A DNA stretch of 64,000 nucleotides from Nocardiopsis coralli (GCF_014892575.1 NZ_JADBGI010000007.1:124001-188000), one strand, 5' to 3'; shown: positions 50,354 to 59,930, numbered from the stretch's first letter. The notes: generated from the letters alone by a model not told the origin. Translations and numbers: made by a program.

Positions 50354-53300
50354 TCAGTCGTCGTAGAAGATGCGTTCCATCACCGCACGCGCCCGCCGCG
50401 TCGACCGCAGGTACTCGTCGGTGAGCTGTTCCGAGGGGCCCTCCGGGTCGGCGCCGTCGTACTCCGAACCCGCGTCCGGCCCCTTGCCGTCGTCCTCTTC
50501 CCCGGGCTCCTCGTCATCGGAGCCGGAACCGAATCCCATCGCCTCGGCCAGCGCCCCGCGCACACGCAGGTCGGAGGGGAGCGAGTCACCGCCCCGGCCC
50601 CGCACCAGCATGATCATCCCGCGCACCCGCGAGGCCAGCCGCCAGGCGTGCTCGAGCACGGCACCGTCGTCGGCCGCGATCAGTCCGTGCGCGACCGCCA
50701 GGTCCAGCGCCTCCAACGTCCGGGGCGTACGCAGGTCGGGGTACTCGTGGGCGTGCCGCAGCTGTACCAGCTGGGCGACCCACTCCACGTCCGAGAGCCC
50801 GCCCCGCCCGAGCTTCGTGTGCAGGGTCGGGTCGGCCCCCCGGGGCAGCCGCTCGGCCTCCATCCGGGCCTTGAGCTTGCGGATCTCCAACACCGCCGCC
50901 TGGTCCGGGCCGCCCTCGGGGTAACGGAGCGGATCGACCAGCGACAGGAAGTCCGTGCCCAGGTCGCGGTCGCCGGCGATCGGCCGCGCCCGTAGCAGCG
51001 CCTGGCTCTCCCACACCTGTGACCAGCGCCCGTAGTAGGCCGCGTACGACTCCAGGGTCCGCACCATCGGACCGCTGCGGCCCTCCGGACGCAGATCGGT
51101 GTCGATCTTCAACGGCGGCTCGGCGGCCGGGACCTCCAGCAGCCGCGCCAGCTCCCGTACGACCGCCATCGCCTGCTGGGTCGCCAGACCCGTCTCCACC
51201 CCCGGGAGCGGATCGTGCACGTACATCACGTCGGCGTCGCTGGCGTAGGTCAGCTCCCGGCCGCCGAACCGGCCCATCGCCACCACACACACCCGGGTGA
51301 GCTCTTGGCCCCCGTCGGCCGCCACCACACGGGCGCGCGCCACACGCAGGGCCGCGTCGATCGTGACCTCGGCGATGTCGGTCAGCGCCTCGCCGACCTC
51401 CGTCACCGACGACACCCCGAGCAGGTCGGCCGCGGCAGTGCGCAGCAACTCGCGCCGGCGCAGCGCCCGAACCGCCGACACCGACTCCTCGTCCGTGTCG
51501 TAGCGCCGCAGGGCCGCGTCGGCCTCGGCCGTGAGCACCTCGGGCCTGCGGCGCAGCAGGTCATCGTCGTCGTCCAGCATCGCCACCGCGTCGGGGGCCC
51601 GTAGCAGCAGTTCGGTCACGTACCGGCTCGTGCCCAGCAGCCACGCCATGCGCTCGGCCACCCGCACGTCGTCGCGCAACAGTCGCAGGTACCACGGGGT
51701 CGTGCCCAGGGCATCGCTGACCTGCCGGAACCCCAACAGCCCCGCGTCCGGGTCGGGGGAATCGGCGAACCAGCCCAGCATCACCGGAAGCAGGGTGCGC
51801 TGGATCGACGCCCGCCGCGACAGCCCCGACGTCAACGACTCCAGGTGGCGCAGCGCCCCCGCCGGGTCGGCGAAACCGAGCGCCTCCAGGCGGGCCCGGG
51901 CCTGGTCGGGTGTCAGGCGCGCCTCGTCCCCGGGCAGCTGGGCGACCGCGTTGAGCAACGGACGGTAGAAGAGCTTCTCGTGCAGGCGCCGCACCTTCGC
52001 CGACACCCGCTTGCGCGCCTCGGTCAGCTCGGTGACCGGGTTGGCGGTGAACCCCAGCGCCCGGCCCAGGCGCCGCAGCTGCGCGGGCCCCTCCTGCGTC
52101 CCCGGGTCCGGCATCAGGTGGGTGCGCCGCAACCGGTCCAACTGCAGGATGTGCTCGGCCCGGCGCAGGAACCGGTACGCCTCGGCCAGGCCCGCCGCGT
52201 CCTCGCGCCCCACGTACCCGTACTCCGACAGGGCGGTGAGCGCCTCCAACGTGTTGCCCGAACGCAGCCGGTCGTCGGCGCGCCCGTGCACGAGCTGGAG
52301 CAGCTGCACGGAGAACTCGATGTCGCGCAGGCCGCCCGGGCCCAGCTTCAACTCACGTTCGTCCTGCCCGACGGGGATGTGCGAGACCACGCGTCGGCGC
52401 ATGGCCTGTACGTCCTCCACGAAGTCCCTGCGCGCGGAGGCGTCCCACACCATCGGGGTGATGGCCTCCATGTAGTCCAGGCCCAGCTGCAGGTCGCCCG
52501 CGATCGGCCGCGCCTTGAGCAGCGCCTGGAACTCCCACGTCTTGGCCCAGCGCTCGTAGTAGACCAGGTGGCTCGACAACGGACGCACCAGGGGACCGTT
52601 GCGCCCCTCCGGTCGCAGGGCCGGGTCGACCTCCCACAGGGTCCCCTCGGCGTCGGTCTCGGTCGGCACCCGCATCATCGCGGTGGCCAGGCGGGTCGCG
52701 GCCGCCATCGCCACGCTCTCGGCGATCGGAGCGCCCTCGGAGTCCACGTCCGGCTCGGCCACGAAGACCACGTCCACGTCGCTGACGTAGTTGAGCTCGC
52801 GGCCCCCGCACTTGCCCATGCCGATGACCGCGATCCGGCATAGGGCCGCGTCCTCGGGGTGGTGGTGGCGGGCCACGGCCAGGGAGGCGTCCAGCATCGC
52901 GGCGGCCAGGTCGGCCAGCTCCGCGGAGGTCTCCTGCACACCGGCCGCGCCGGTCAGGTCGCGCCCGGCCAGGCGCAGGAGCCGGCGCCGGTAGGCCACC
53001 CGCAGGGCGTGCCTGAGGGTGTCGGACGAGCCGTCCTCGAACTCGGCGGCGGTCGGCGCCTGCGCGTCCGGGTCGGCGCCCACGGTGTGCAGGAACCCGC
53101 GTCGCACCTCCTCCGGGTCGGGGGAGCGCGCCGCGTCCGGGCCGCGCAGCTCCCGCCAGTCCCCGGGGTGGCGCACGAGGTGGTCGGTCAGGGCGATGCT
53201 CGTGCCCATGACGTGGCACAGCCGCGCCCTCAGGTCGGGCTCCTCGCGCAGGGCCGCCAGGACCTCGTCGGGGGAGGGGGCGGCCTCGAGCACACGCAGG

Positions 53301-53452
53301 AGGCCCAGGAGCGCCTGGTCGGGGTCGGGGGCCGCGGCGAGCGCGTCGACGACGGCGAGGTCGTCCTGCGCGTCGAGCCCGGCCTCCTCCACCAGGCGCA
53401 GGGCCCGGGGGCTGTCACTGAAACCGCGCCTGGCGAGCGCGCCTGCTGTCAT
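50354..53452 (-). CDS. glnE: Glutamine synthetase adenylyltransferase/deadenylylase
   Basis: ATG 53452 (MTAGALARRGFSDSPRALRL) has GGAAGA upstream; a GTG eight codons earlier is possible. The 1032-residue protein has two nucleotidyltransferase domains. The first includes GMGKCGGRELNYVSDVDVVF (about 211-230, deadenylylating half) and the second AMGRFGGRELTYASDADVMY (adenylylating half). RPEGRNGPLVRPL and RPEGRSGPMVRTL follow each, and helical regulatory bundles lie between. It adjusts GlnA activity by adding or removing AMP on its tyrosine. An acidic low-complexity insert (GSDDEEPGEEDDGKGPDAG and following) near the C-terminus is not part of the fold. Its substrate glnA lies 0.7 kb away. Confidence 0.95.
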   Translation of the reverse strand: MTAGALARRGFSDSPRALRLVEEAGLDAQDDLAVVDALAAAPDPDQALLGLLRVLEAAPSPDEVLAALREEPDLRARLCHVMGTSIALTDHLVRHPGDWRELRGPDAARSPDPEEVRRGFLHTVGADPDAQAPTAAEFEDGSSDTLRHALRVAYRRRLLRLAGRDLTGAAGVQETSAELADLAAAMLDASLAVARHHHPEDAALCRIAVIGMGKCGGRELNYVSDVDVVFVAEPDVDSEGAPIAESVAMAAATRLATAMMRVPTETDAEGTLWEVDPALRPEGRNGPLVRPLSSHLVYYERWAKTWEFQALLKARPIAGDLQLGLDYMEAITPMVWDASARRDFVEDVQAMRRRVVSHIPVGQDERELKLGPGGLRDIEFSVQLLQLVHGRADDRLRSGNTLEALTALSEYGYVGREDAAGLAEAYRFLRRAEHILQLDRLRRTHLMPDPGTQEGPAQLRRLGRALGFTANPVTELTEARKRVSAKVRRLHEKLFYRPLLNAVAQLPGDEARLTPDQARARLEALGFADPAGALRHLESLTSGLSRRASIQRTLLPVMLGWFADSPDPDAGLLGFRQVSDALGTTPWYLRLLRDDVRVAERMAWLLGTSRYVTELLLRAPDAVAMLDDDDDLLRRRPEVLTAEADAALRRYDTDEESVSAVRALRRRELLRTAAADLLGVSSVTEVGEALTDIAEVTIDAALRVARARVVAADGGQELTRVCVVAMGRFGGRELTYASDADVMYVHDPLPGVETGLATQQAMAVVRELARLLEVPAAEPPLKIDTDLRPEGRSGPMVRTLESYAAYYGRWSQVWESQALLRARPIAGDRDLGTDFLSLVDPLRYPEGGPDQAAVLEIRKLKARMEAERLPRGADPTLHTKLGRGGLSDVEWVAQLVQLRHAHEYPDLRTPRTLEALDLAVAHGLIAADDGAVLEHAWRLASRVRGMIMLVRGRGGDSLPSDLRVRGALAEAMGFGSGSDDEEPGEEDDGKGPDAGSEYDGADPEGPSEQLTDEYLRSTRRARAVMERIFYDD

Positions 53453-53603
53453 GTTGGTTCTTCCGTTCCTCGCCACACGTCCACGTTAGCCTTGCCCCGC
53501 AGGCCTTCCCCGCGCCCCGTCCCCACCGCTGCCCGGAACACGCCGGCGCCCCGCCCGGGCATACCGTTGCGGGGACCGACACCCGTACAGCCAAGGGAGT
53601 GAC

Positions 53604-54092
53604 ATGTCCGTCCTCGACGTCGAGATCGGTGCCCTCAACGGCGGCCCCGCCCAGCTGGACCGCCACCGGGGCGAAGCCGTCCTGATCGTCAACGTGGCGT
53701 CCCGGTGCGGGCTGACCCCGCAGTACACCGCCCTGGAGGAGCTGCAGCAGCGTTACGCGGGCCGCGGCTTCACCGTGCTGGGCGTGCCCTGCAACCAGTT
53801 CATGGGGCAGGAGCCCGGGACCGCCGAGGAGATCTCCACGTTCTGCTCGACCACCTACGGCACGACCTTCCCGATGACCGAGAAGGTCGACGTCAACGGC
53901 GACGACCGCCACCCGCTCTACACCGGGCTCGTCGGGGCCGCCGACGCCGGGGGCCACACCGGCGACGTCCGCTGGAACTTCGAGAAGTTCCTCGTCGCCC
54001 CCGACGGCACCGTCGCGGCGCGCTTCGCACCGCAGACCGAGCCCGGCTCGGAGGAGGTCGCCAAGGAGATCGAGGCCGTGCTGCCCTCCTAG
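53604..54092 (+). CDS. Glutathione peroxidase-family thiol peroxidase
   Basis: ATG 53604 follows AAGGGAG. The 162-residue protein reduces peroxides. The catalytic residues are peroxidatic Cys35 (NVASRCGLTPQY), Gln65 (CNQFMGQE), Trp124 and Asn125 (WNFEKFL). Cys81 in STFCSTTYG is the expected resolving cysteine, so it is a non-selenium, thioredoxin-dependent enzyme; actinobacteria make mycothiol rather than glutathione. There is no signal peptide. Divergent from glnE by 150 bp and followed by a 21-bp terminator shared with glnA. Confidence 0.94.
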   Translation: MSVLDVEIGALNGGPAQLDRHRGEAVLIVNVASRCGLTPQYTALEELQQRYAGRGFTVLGVPCNQFMGQEPGTAEEISTFCSTTYGTTFPMTEKVDVNGDDRHPLYTGLVGAADAGGHTGDVRWNFEKFLVAPDGTVAARFAPQTEPGSEEVAKEIEAVLPS

Positions 54093-54116
54093 AACGCACA
54101 CACTCGGCGGGGGAAC

Positions 54117-54163
54117 GAGAGAGGCCGTCGACGGTGTCGGGAACACCGTCGACGGCCTCTCTC
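54117..54163. terminator. Bidirectional 21-bp terminator between gpx and glnA
   Basis: A perfect 21-bp stem (5' arm beginning GAGAGAGGCCGTCGAC) with a 5-nt CGGGA loop lies between the convergent stops at 54092 and 54181. The outer AG/CT pairs give a short pyrimidine tail in each direction. Confidence 0.85.
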
Positions 54164-54180
54164 AGAGCCTCACGGGGCTC

Positions 54181-55605
54181 TTAGACGTCGTAGTACAGCT
54201 CGAACTCACGCGGGTGCGGCCGCAGGCGCAGGGAGTCGATCTCCTCGGTGCGCTTGAAGTCGATGTAGGTCTCGATGAGGTCCTTGGTGAAGACACCGCC
54301 CTCGAGCAGGAACTCGTGGTCGTTCTCCAGGGCCTCCAGGGCGTCGTCCAGCGAGGCCGGGACCGTCTTGATGGCCTTGGCCTCCTGGGGCGGCAGCTCG
54401 TAGAGGTCCTTGTCGACCGGCTCCGGCGGCTCGATCTTGTTCTTCACGCCGTCGATGCCGGCCATGAGCATCGCGGAGAAGGCCAGGTACGGGTTGGCCG
54501 ACGGGTCCGGAACGCGGAACTCGATGCGCTTGGCCTTCGGGTTCGAACCGGTCAGCGGCAGGCGGATGCAGGCCGAGCGGTTGCGCTGGCTGTAGACCAG
54601 GTTGATCGGGGCCTCGTAACCCGGCACCAGGCGGTGGAAGGAGTTCACCGTCGGGTTGGTGAAGGCCAGCAGCGCCGGGGCGTGCTTGAGCAGGCCGCCG
54701 ATGTAGTGGCGCGCGGTGTCGGAGAGCTGGCCGTAGCCGGACTCGTCGAAGAACAGCGGCGCGCCGTCCTTCCACAGGCTCTGGTGGCAGTGCATGCCGG
54801 AGCCGTTGTCGCCGAAGAGCGGCTTGGGCATGAACGTGGCGGTCTTGCCGGCCGCGTTCGCGACGTTCTTGACGATGTACTTGTACTGCTGGACCTGGTC
54901 GGCGTGGTGGAGCAGCGTGCCGAACTTGATGCCGATCTCGGCCTGGCCGGCGGTTCCGACCTCGTGGTGCTGGAGCTCGACCTCGAGACCGGAGTCGATG
55001 AGGGTGCGGACCATGTCCGAACGCAGGTCGCTGTAGTGGTCGACGGGCTCGACGGGGAAGTAACCGCCCTTGTAGCGGGGACGGTAACCGCGGTTGCCGC
55101 CCTCGATGCTGGAACCGGTGTTCCAGGCGCCCTCGATCGAGTCGATCTCGTAGTAACCCGTGTTCGAGCGGGTCTCGAACTTGACGTCGTCGAAGATGTA
55201 GAACTCGGCCTCGGCCCCGAAGTTCACGGTGTCGGCAACACCCGAGCCCTTGAGGAAGGCCTCGGCCTTGCGGGCGACGTTGCGCGGGTCGCGGCTGTAG
55301 GAGTCCAGCGTGATCGGGTCGTGCACGAAGAACGTCATGTTCAGCGTCTTGTGCTTGCGGAACGGGTCCAGGACGCCCGTGCTGAGGTCGGGGAGCAGGA
55401 GCATGTCCGACTCGTGGATGGCCTGGAAGCCGCGGATCGAGGAACCGTCGAACATCTGGCCCTCGGTGAACGTCTTCGCGTCGACGTTCTCGACGGGGAG
55501 GGTCACGTGGTTCACGCCACCGAACAGGTCCGTGAATCGGACGTCGAGAAACTTGACGTCCTCCTTCTGGATGTAGGCGAGAACCTCGTCGACGTTGCTG
55601 AACAA
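54181..55605 (-). CDS. glnA: Glutamine synthetase type I
   Basis: The start is TTG 55605 ([20 protein letters not shown]): GGAGG lies 7 nt upstream and the protein then begins exactly like other GlnA proteins; no ATG or GTG fits. The 474-residue enzyme makes glutamine from glutamate, ammonia and ATP as a dodecamer. Visible motifs are [54 protein letters not shown] and [14 protein letters not shown]. Tyr402 in DLYELPP is the adenylylation site for the nearby GlnE. A four-part GlnR-type box lies 112 bp upstream of the start. This is the main assimilatory enzyme. Confidence 0.96.
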   Translation of the reverse strand: MFSNVDEVLAYIQKEDVKFLDVRFTDLFGGVNHVTLPVENVDAKTFTEGQMFDGSSIRGFQAIHESDMLLLPDLSTGVLDPFRKHKTLNMTFFVHDPITLDSYSRDPRNVARKAEAFLKGSGVADTVNFGAEAEFYIFDDVKFETRSNTGYYEIDSIEGAWNTGSSIEGGNRGYRPRYKGGYFPVEPVDHYSDLRSDMVRTLIDSGLEVELQHHEVGTAGQAEIGIKFGTLLHHADQVQQYKYIVKNVANAAGKTATFMPKPLFGDNGSGMHCHQSLWKDGAPLFFDESGYGQLSDTARHYIGGLLKHAPALLAFTNPTVNSFHRLVPGYEAPINLVYSQRNRSACIRLPLTGSNPKAKRIEFRVPDPSANPYLAFSAMLMAGIDGVKNKIEPPEPVDKDLYELPPQEAKAIKTVPASLDDALEALENDHEFLLEGGVFTKDLIETYIDFKRTEEIDSLRLRPHPREFELYYDV

Positions 55606-55716
55606 AACGGAACCTCCGTGCAGATAGCTGAGACGGTGGAGCCGGGTCCGCTCCGTCGCGGACGACATCGGATCGCATCCGTCTCCCGGCTTCGTCATCG
55701 AAGCTAGGAGGGCGCG

Positions 55717-55754
55717 GTTTCCACGCCATGTCTCTATTGTTTCTCGCATGTTAC
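55717..55754 (-). promoter_or_regulatory. GlnR box of the glnA promoter
   Basis: On the minus strand the order is GTAAC-N6-GAAAC-N6-GACAT-N6-GAAAC, matching the a/b half-site layout (GTnAC and GAAAC, each 6 bp apart) known for actinobacterial GlnR. TAGCTT (55701-55706) 10 bp downstream could be the -10 with no good -35, as expected for activation. The rest of the 330-bp gap to the RDD gene holds only this promoter and leader. Confidence 0.8.
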
Positions 55755-55935
55755 GGACTCCGCTGTTCCTGCAGACCACATGCCCCGTTCGTGCGGTTTC
55801 CCCCTCCAGGAGGGCGAATCGGGTCGTTTCGGAAGTCAGTGGTGTGGCATGGGCCATGCCCCCTCCGTGCGCCGGACGCCGGACCTTCGTGCACCCCGGC
55901 GCAGCCGCCCGCGGCCTGCCGATACCGTGAGGAAC

Positions 55936-56445
55936 ATGAGTGACGAGAGCCGGTCGGGCGCCGCTGCTGCCGACCCCGACGACGACTTCATGTACCGGGG
56001 CAGCCGCCTCGGGCTGCCGGAGAACGGCCCCGGTTCCGTGCCCGGCGTGATGCGCCGCCTCGTGGGCCTGGCGCTGGACTGGCTCTTGGCCACCCTCATC
56101 GTGATGGGTGCCCTCAACGTCGGCCTCATCGGGCAGGAGCTCTCGGCGGCAGCCGAGGGCGGCGGGGAACCCGAGGCGCTGGCGCTGACCAACTTCACCA
56201 CGATCTCCACCCTCGTGGTCTTCGCCGCCATGAACATCCTTCTGCTCACACTCTTCGGCACCTCCGTCGGGCGCCGCCTCGTGGGCGTGGGCATCACCGC
56301 CACCGGGGAGCGTTCCTGGCCCTGGTTCGTCTCCATGGCCGTGCGCACACTGCTGTTGTGCCTGGTCATTCCCGCCGTCGTCTACGACCGCGACACCCGC
56401 GGCCTGCACGACCGCGCCGCAGGAACCATCGCCACGCGCTACTGA
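55936..56445 (+). CDS. RDD-family membrane protein
   Basis: ATG 55936 gives 169 residues. TACCGT (55923-55928) ends 7 nt before it, so a leaderless start is possible, though GAGGAAC is also present. The acidic N-terminus (1-40) precedes an RDD domain: [20 protein letters not shown] with the Arg/Asp pair, a second helix [33 protein letters not shown] and the closing [28 protein letters not shown] (conserved DRxxRGLHD). RDD proteins next to glnA are common in actinobacteria. Some bacterial RDD proteins act in Na+ transport; for this one the role is unknown. Confidence 0.85.
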   Translation: MSDESRSGAAAADPDDDFMYRGSRLGLPENGPGSVPGVMRRLVGLALDWLLATLIVMGALNVGLIGQELSAAAEGGGEPEALALTNFTTISTLVVFAAMNILLLTLFGTSVGRRLVGVGITATGERSWPWFVSMAVRTLLLCLVIPAVVYDRDTRGLHDRAAGTIATRY

Positions 56446-56647
56446 GGCCCGCCGGGGCGGGCGATCCGGACCCTGCCGCGGCCGCACCTGACGGTTCCGG
56501 GCAGGTCACGATTGCTCCGTGTGCGTACGAGCCGGTACCTGCCTGCTGTTAACATCCGTGGATCACATCTCCCTGGGGCTTCGCCGATCCCACGGATGCG
56601 GTGCCCCACCCTCCCCAAGGCCTCGCACCTCTAAGGTTCCTCTCCTC

Positions 56648-58084
56648 ATGGCTGGAAAACGCTCCGCCCCCCTGTCCTCGGGCGCACTGGGCGCCGTCCG
56701 TATGTCGACCGGCCAGTGGGCCGCGACCATCGTGACGGTGCTCGCGATCATCGCGAGCCTGGGTGCCTACGGCTGGTACGCCTCCCTGTGGGGCAACATC
56801 ACCACCGCCCAGGTCGACACCGACGAGTGGGACCGCCCCAACAACGTGGACGGGGTCAAGAACATCCTCGTCATCGGTTCGGACGTGCGCTCGGGGGAGA
56901 ACGCCAACTACGGCGAGGTCGAGGGTGAGCGCCCCGACATGATGATGATCGCCAGCGTCAACATCGACAGCGGCGCCGCCACCCTGGTGAACCTGCCCCG
57001 CGACCTGCTCGTGGACCTGCCCGCCTGTGACCCCGTGGAGGGGTACGAGGGCATGGAGGCCCAGAGCGGCATGTTCAACTCCGCCATGACCTTCGGCGGG
57101 GTCGGATGCCAGTGGAACGCGGTCGAGCAGGTCACCGGCGTGCACCTGGACCACTTCCTCATGATGGACTTCGTCGGGTTCGCCGACATGGTCGACGCCA
57201 TCGGCGGGGTGGAGATGTGCATCCCCGAACCCATCGACGACCCCCAGGCCCACCTGGAGCTCGAGGCCGGCCAGCAGACCCTGGACGGGGAGGACTCCCT
57301 CGGGTTCGTGCGCTCGCGTTACAGCCAGGGCGACGGCAGTGACCTCTCACGCATCGAACGCCAGCAGGAGTTCATGGGCGCGATGCTGCGCGAGGTCCTC
57401 GACAGCGACGTCATGACCAGCCCCGCGACCGTCACCAGCTTCATCGGCGCGGTCACCGACTCCATCACCACCGACGAGGACCTCACCGTCGACACCATGA
57501 GCGAGATCGCCATGGCGATGCGCGAGGTCGACCTGGACCGCGTCCAGTTCGTCACGGTGCCCAACGGCAGCCACCCGGCCGACGAGAACCGCATCATCAT
57601 GGAGGAGCCGGCCGCCACCGAGCTCTTCGACCGCATCAACGAGGGCGAGGACATGACCGGCGCCGACGGCGGCTCCGGCGGGGGAGAGGGCTCCGAGGAG
57701 GCCGACGAGGCGCCCGAGCCCTCCGACATCAGCCTCGACGTGCTCAACAACACCGACATCGAGGGTCTGGCCAACGAGGTCGAAGCGGTCCTGGCCGAGG
57801 CCGGGTACACCGTCGCCGGCACCGGCAACCCCGAGGAGCGCCTGCCCGAGGCCACGACCGTCTACCACGCGCCGGGCGACGAGGCCTCCGCCGAGCTGCT
57901 GGCCGACTACATCGGCCAGGCCCAGACCGAGGAGGCCGAGGGGCTGGACCAGGACCTCGAACTGGTCATCGGCGCCGACTGGCAGGGCATCGCCGGCAAC
58001 GGCGACGACTCCGGCGGCGACGGGGCCATCGCAGAGGAGCTCGACGGGGCCACGGCCGAGGCAGAGGGCGAACACGCGTGCTGA
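56648..58084 (+). CDS. LCP-family (LytR-CpsA-Psr) cell-wall polymer ligase, first copy
   Basis: ATG 56648 (MAGKRSAPLSSGALGAVRMS) gives 478 residues. One membrane helix (about 23-46, QWAATIVTVLAIIASLGAYG) anchors it with the rest outside. The LCP domain (about 70-240) has NILVIGSDVRSGENANYGEV, RPDMMMIASVNID, VNLPRDLLVDLP with the catalytic-region Arg, and FVRSRYSQGDGSDLSRIERQ. A Gly/Glu-rich linker leads to a LytR_C domain (ISLDVLNNTDIEGLANEVEA, TVAGTGNPEERLPEATTVYH). LCP enzymes attach teichoic acid, arabinogalactan or other glycopolymers from lipid carriers to peptidoglycan. A paralogue follows in tandem. No Shine-Dalgarno is evident. Confidence 0.92.
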   Translation: MAGKRSAPLSSGALGAVRMSTGQWAATIVTVLAIIASLGAYGWYASLWGNITTAQVDTDEWDRPNNVDGVKNILVIGSDVRSGENANYGEVEGERPDMMMIASVNIDSGAATLVNLPRDLLVDLPACDPVEGYEGMEAQSGMFNSAMTFGGVGCQWNAVEQVTGVHLDHFLMMDFVGFADMVDAIGGVEMCIPEPIDDPQAHLELEAGQQTLDGEDSLGFVRSRYSQGDGSDLSRIERQQEFMGAMLREVLDSDVMTSPATVTSFIGAVTDSITTDEDLTVDTMSEIAMAMREVDLDRVQFVTVPNGSHPADENRIIMEEPAATELFDRINEGEDMTGADGGSGGGEGSEEADEAPEPSDISLDVLNNTDIEGLANEVEAVLAEAGYTVAGTGNPEERLPEATTVYHAPGDEASAELLADYIGQAQTEEAEGLDQDLELVIGADWQGIAGNGDDSGGDGAIAEELDGATAEAEGEHAC

Positions 58085-58225
58085 CACGGTGCCAGTACGC
58101 TGTCCGATGGTGATCTGACAGGGAGCGAAGGGGTCCGGTACCATCCGGCCCCATACGTCCGTCGGCGCCCCCGCGCCCGTCCCCTTCGCGGGCGGCCCCT
58201 CTCCCCAAGCCCCACAGCGAATCAG

Positions 58226-59677
58226 GTGTCCCTCTTGGCTTCAGGAAAGTTCTCGTCCCTCAGACGCGGTATGTCACTGGGTCAGTGGGCGGCTGTCGGT
58301 GCCACGGGTGTCGTGATCGCAGGCAGCCTGGCCACCTACGCCACGGTCGGTGACGCGCTCAGCTTCGATACCGAGGCGATCGAACCCGACGCCTGGGGCG
58401 ACCGCCCGGCGAGTGTCGACGGTATCCACAACGTCCTGGTCCTGGGCACCGACGAACGGGCTGGCGACGACGCCGGTTACAACGAGGAGAACGGCATCCG
58501 CCCGGACGTGTTGATGATCGCCAGCATCGACACCGACAACGGCGGCGCGACCATGGTCAACCTGCCGCGCGACCTCGTCGTCGACCTGCCCGCCTGTGAG
58601 GCCAACGACGAGTACCCGGGCTCCGAGGGCGGCGAGGACCAGCTCAACCACGCCATGCGCTACGGCGGCCTCGACTGCCAGGGCAACGCGGTGGAGAGCG
58701 TGACGGGGGTCCACATCGACCACATGGTCGCCGTGGACTTCGCAGGCTTCGAGAACATCGTGGACAGCGTCGGCGGCGTCGAGATGTGTGTGCCCGAACC
58801 CGTCGACGACCCCAACGCCGACCTACAGCTGGAGGCGGGGGAGCAGCGTCTGGACGGTTCGGAGGCGCTCGGGCTTGCCCGGTCCCGCGACAGCACCGAC
58901 CTCGGCAGCGACCTGGGCCGGATCGAGAACCAGCAGCGCATGATCGGAGCGATCCTGCGCGAGGTCCAGAGCGGCGAGATCCTCACCAGCCCCAGCACGC
59001 TGCGCAACTTCCTCGACTCGGTCACCGACAGCCTCGTCACGGACGAGGGCCTCAGCCTCGACGTGATGATGGAGCTGGCCGTGGCCATGCGGGAGGTGGA
59101 CCTGGAGAACATGCACATGGTCACCGTCCCGGTCGACGACCACCCGGCCGACCCGAACAAGGTCGCCTTCCAGGAGCCCGCCGCCCAGGAACTGCTCAGC
59201 GCCCTGGCCTCCGGCGAGGCGCTGCCCGGCGAAGGCGACGGCGGTGGTGACGGCGGCGACGGAGGCGGCGGCTCCGACGACGGGGGATCCGACTCCGAGG
59301 GCGGGGGCGACGCCGAACCCTCCGACGTGTCCCTGCAGGTGCTGAACAACACCGGCCAGGACGGCCTGGCCACCGAGGTCGAGACCATGCTCAACGAAGA
59401 GGGCTTCACGGTCACCGGCACCGGCAACCCGGAGGAGCGCGTCCCGGACGCCACGACCATCTACCACGGACCCGGCCAGGACGCCGAGGCCGAACTGCTG
59501 GCCTCCGCCCTGACCACCGCCACGACCGAGGAGGTCCCCGAGCTCGAGGACGACCTGGAGCTCGTCATGGGCTCCGACTGGGGCCCGATCGAAGGCCTGG
59601 GCGGCGGAACCGGCGACTCCGAGCTCGACGAACTGGGCGGCACCACGGCCGCGGACGACGACGTCGTCTGCGAGTAG
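58226..59677 (+). CDS. LCP-family (LytR-CpsA-Psr) cell-wall polymer ligase, second copy
   Basis: The listed start is GTG 58226. TTG 58235 (ASGKFSSLRRGMSLGQW) may be the true start because it lines up with the first copy's N-terminus; neither has a Shine-Dalgarno. About 480 residues: membrane helix near 20-40, LCP domain (NVLVLGTDERAGDDAGYNEE, RPDVLMIASIDTD, VNLPRDLVVDLP, LARSRDSTDLGSDLGRIENQ), a Gly/Asp/Ser-rich linker, then LytR_C (VSLQVLNNTGQDGLATEVET, FTVTGTGNPEERVPDATTIYH). It has the same domain order as its neighbour and arose by duplication; the linker has diverged most. Role as for the first copy, perhaps with a different polymer. Confidence 0.92.
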   Translation: MSLLASGKFSSLRRGMSLGQWAAVGATGVVIAGSLATYATVGDALSFDTEAIEPDAWGDRPASVDGIHNVLVLGTDERAGDDAGYNEENGIRPDVLMIASIDTDNGGATMVNLPRDLVVDLPACEANDEYPGSEGGEDQLNHAMRYGGLDCQGNAVESVTGVHIDHMVAVDFAGFENIVDSVGGVEMCVPEPVDDPNADLQLEAGEQRLDGSEALGLARSRDSTDLGSDLGRIENQQRMIGAILREVQSGEILTSPSTLRNFLDSVTDSLVTDEGLSLDVMMELAVAMREVDLENMHMVTVPVDDHPADPNKVAFQEPAAQELLSALASGEALPGEGDGGGDGGDGGGGSDDGGSDSEGGGDAEPSDVSLQVLNNTGQDGLATEVETMLNEEGFTVTGTGNPEERVPDATTIYHGPGQDAEAELLASALTTATTEEVPELEDDLELVMGSDWGPIEGLGGGTGDSELDELGGTTAADDDVVCE

Positions 59678-59694
59678 GCGCCGGCCCACGTCCC

Positions 59695-59732
59695 CGAGGG
59701 CCCCGCACCCCGCGCCGGGTGTGGGGCCCTCG
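59695..59732 (+). terminator. Terminator of the second LCP gene
   Basis: A 16-bp stem with one G-U pair (CGAGGGCCCCGCACCC against GGGTGTGGGGCCCTCG) and a 6-nt loop begins 18 bp after the stop. Confidence 0.8.
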
Positions 59733-59747
59733 TACGTGCGGGACCGA

Positions 59748-59860
59748 CCGCGCACGCACGGGGCCGCGCACGCACGGGGCCGGGCGCGTGCGGGGCCGCG
59801 TGCACAGGGAGGCCGTACACGCACGGAGGCCGCGTACGCGGGGAGACCCGTACACAGGGG
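59748..59860. repeat. Degenerate tandem repeat of about 16 bp, seven units
   Basis: Units 1 and 2 are identical, CCGCGCACGCACGGGG (59748-59763 and 59764-59779). Five more units of 16-17 bp follow with increasing change: CCGGGCGCGTGCGGGG, CCGCGTGCACAGGGAG, GCCGTACACGCACGGAG, then two more. The array sits between two terminators in the gap between the LCP gene and the DUF4191 gene, so it is non-coding. Alternating purine-pyrimidine tracts make it slippage-prone. Confidence 0.7.
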
Positions 59861-59894
59861 CCGGGTGGGCACTGAGATCGCTGTACACACGAAA

Positions 59895-59930
59895 CGGGGG
59901 CCTGCACGCCCGTGAGCGTGCAGGCCCCCG
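59895..59930 (-). terminator. Terminator of the DUF4191 gene
   Basis: A 15-bp perfect stem (CGGGGGCCTGCACGC/GCGTGCAGGCCCCCG) with a 6-nt loop lies 22 bp beyond the minus-strand stop at 59952. Confidence 0.8.

Noticed and set aside
59748-59860. CRISPR array
   Set aside because: Units are 16-17 bp, directly adjacent and without unique spacers, and no cas genes are present.
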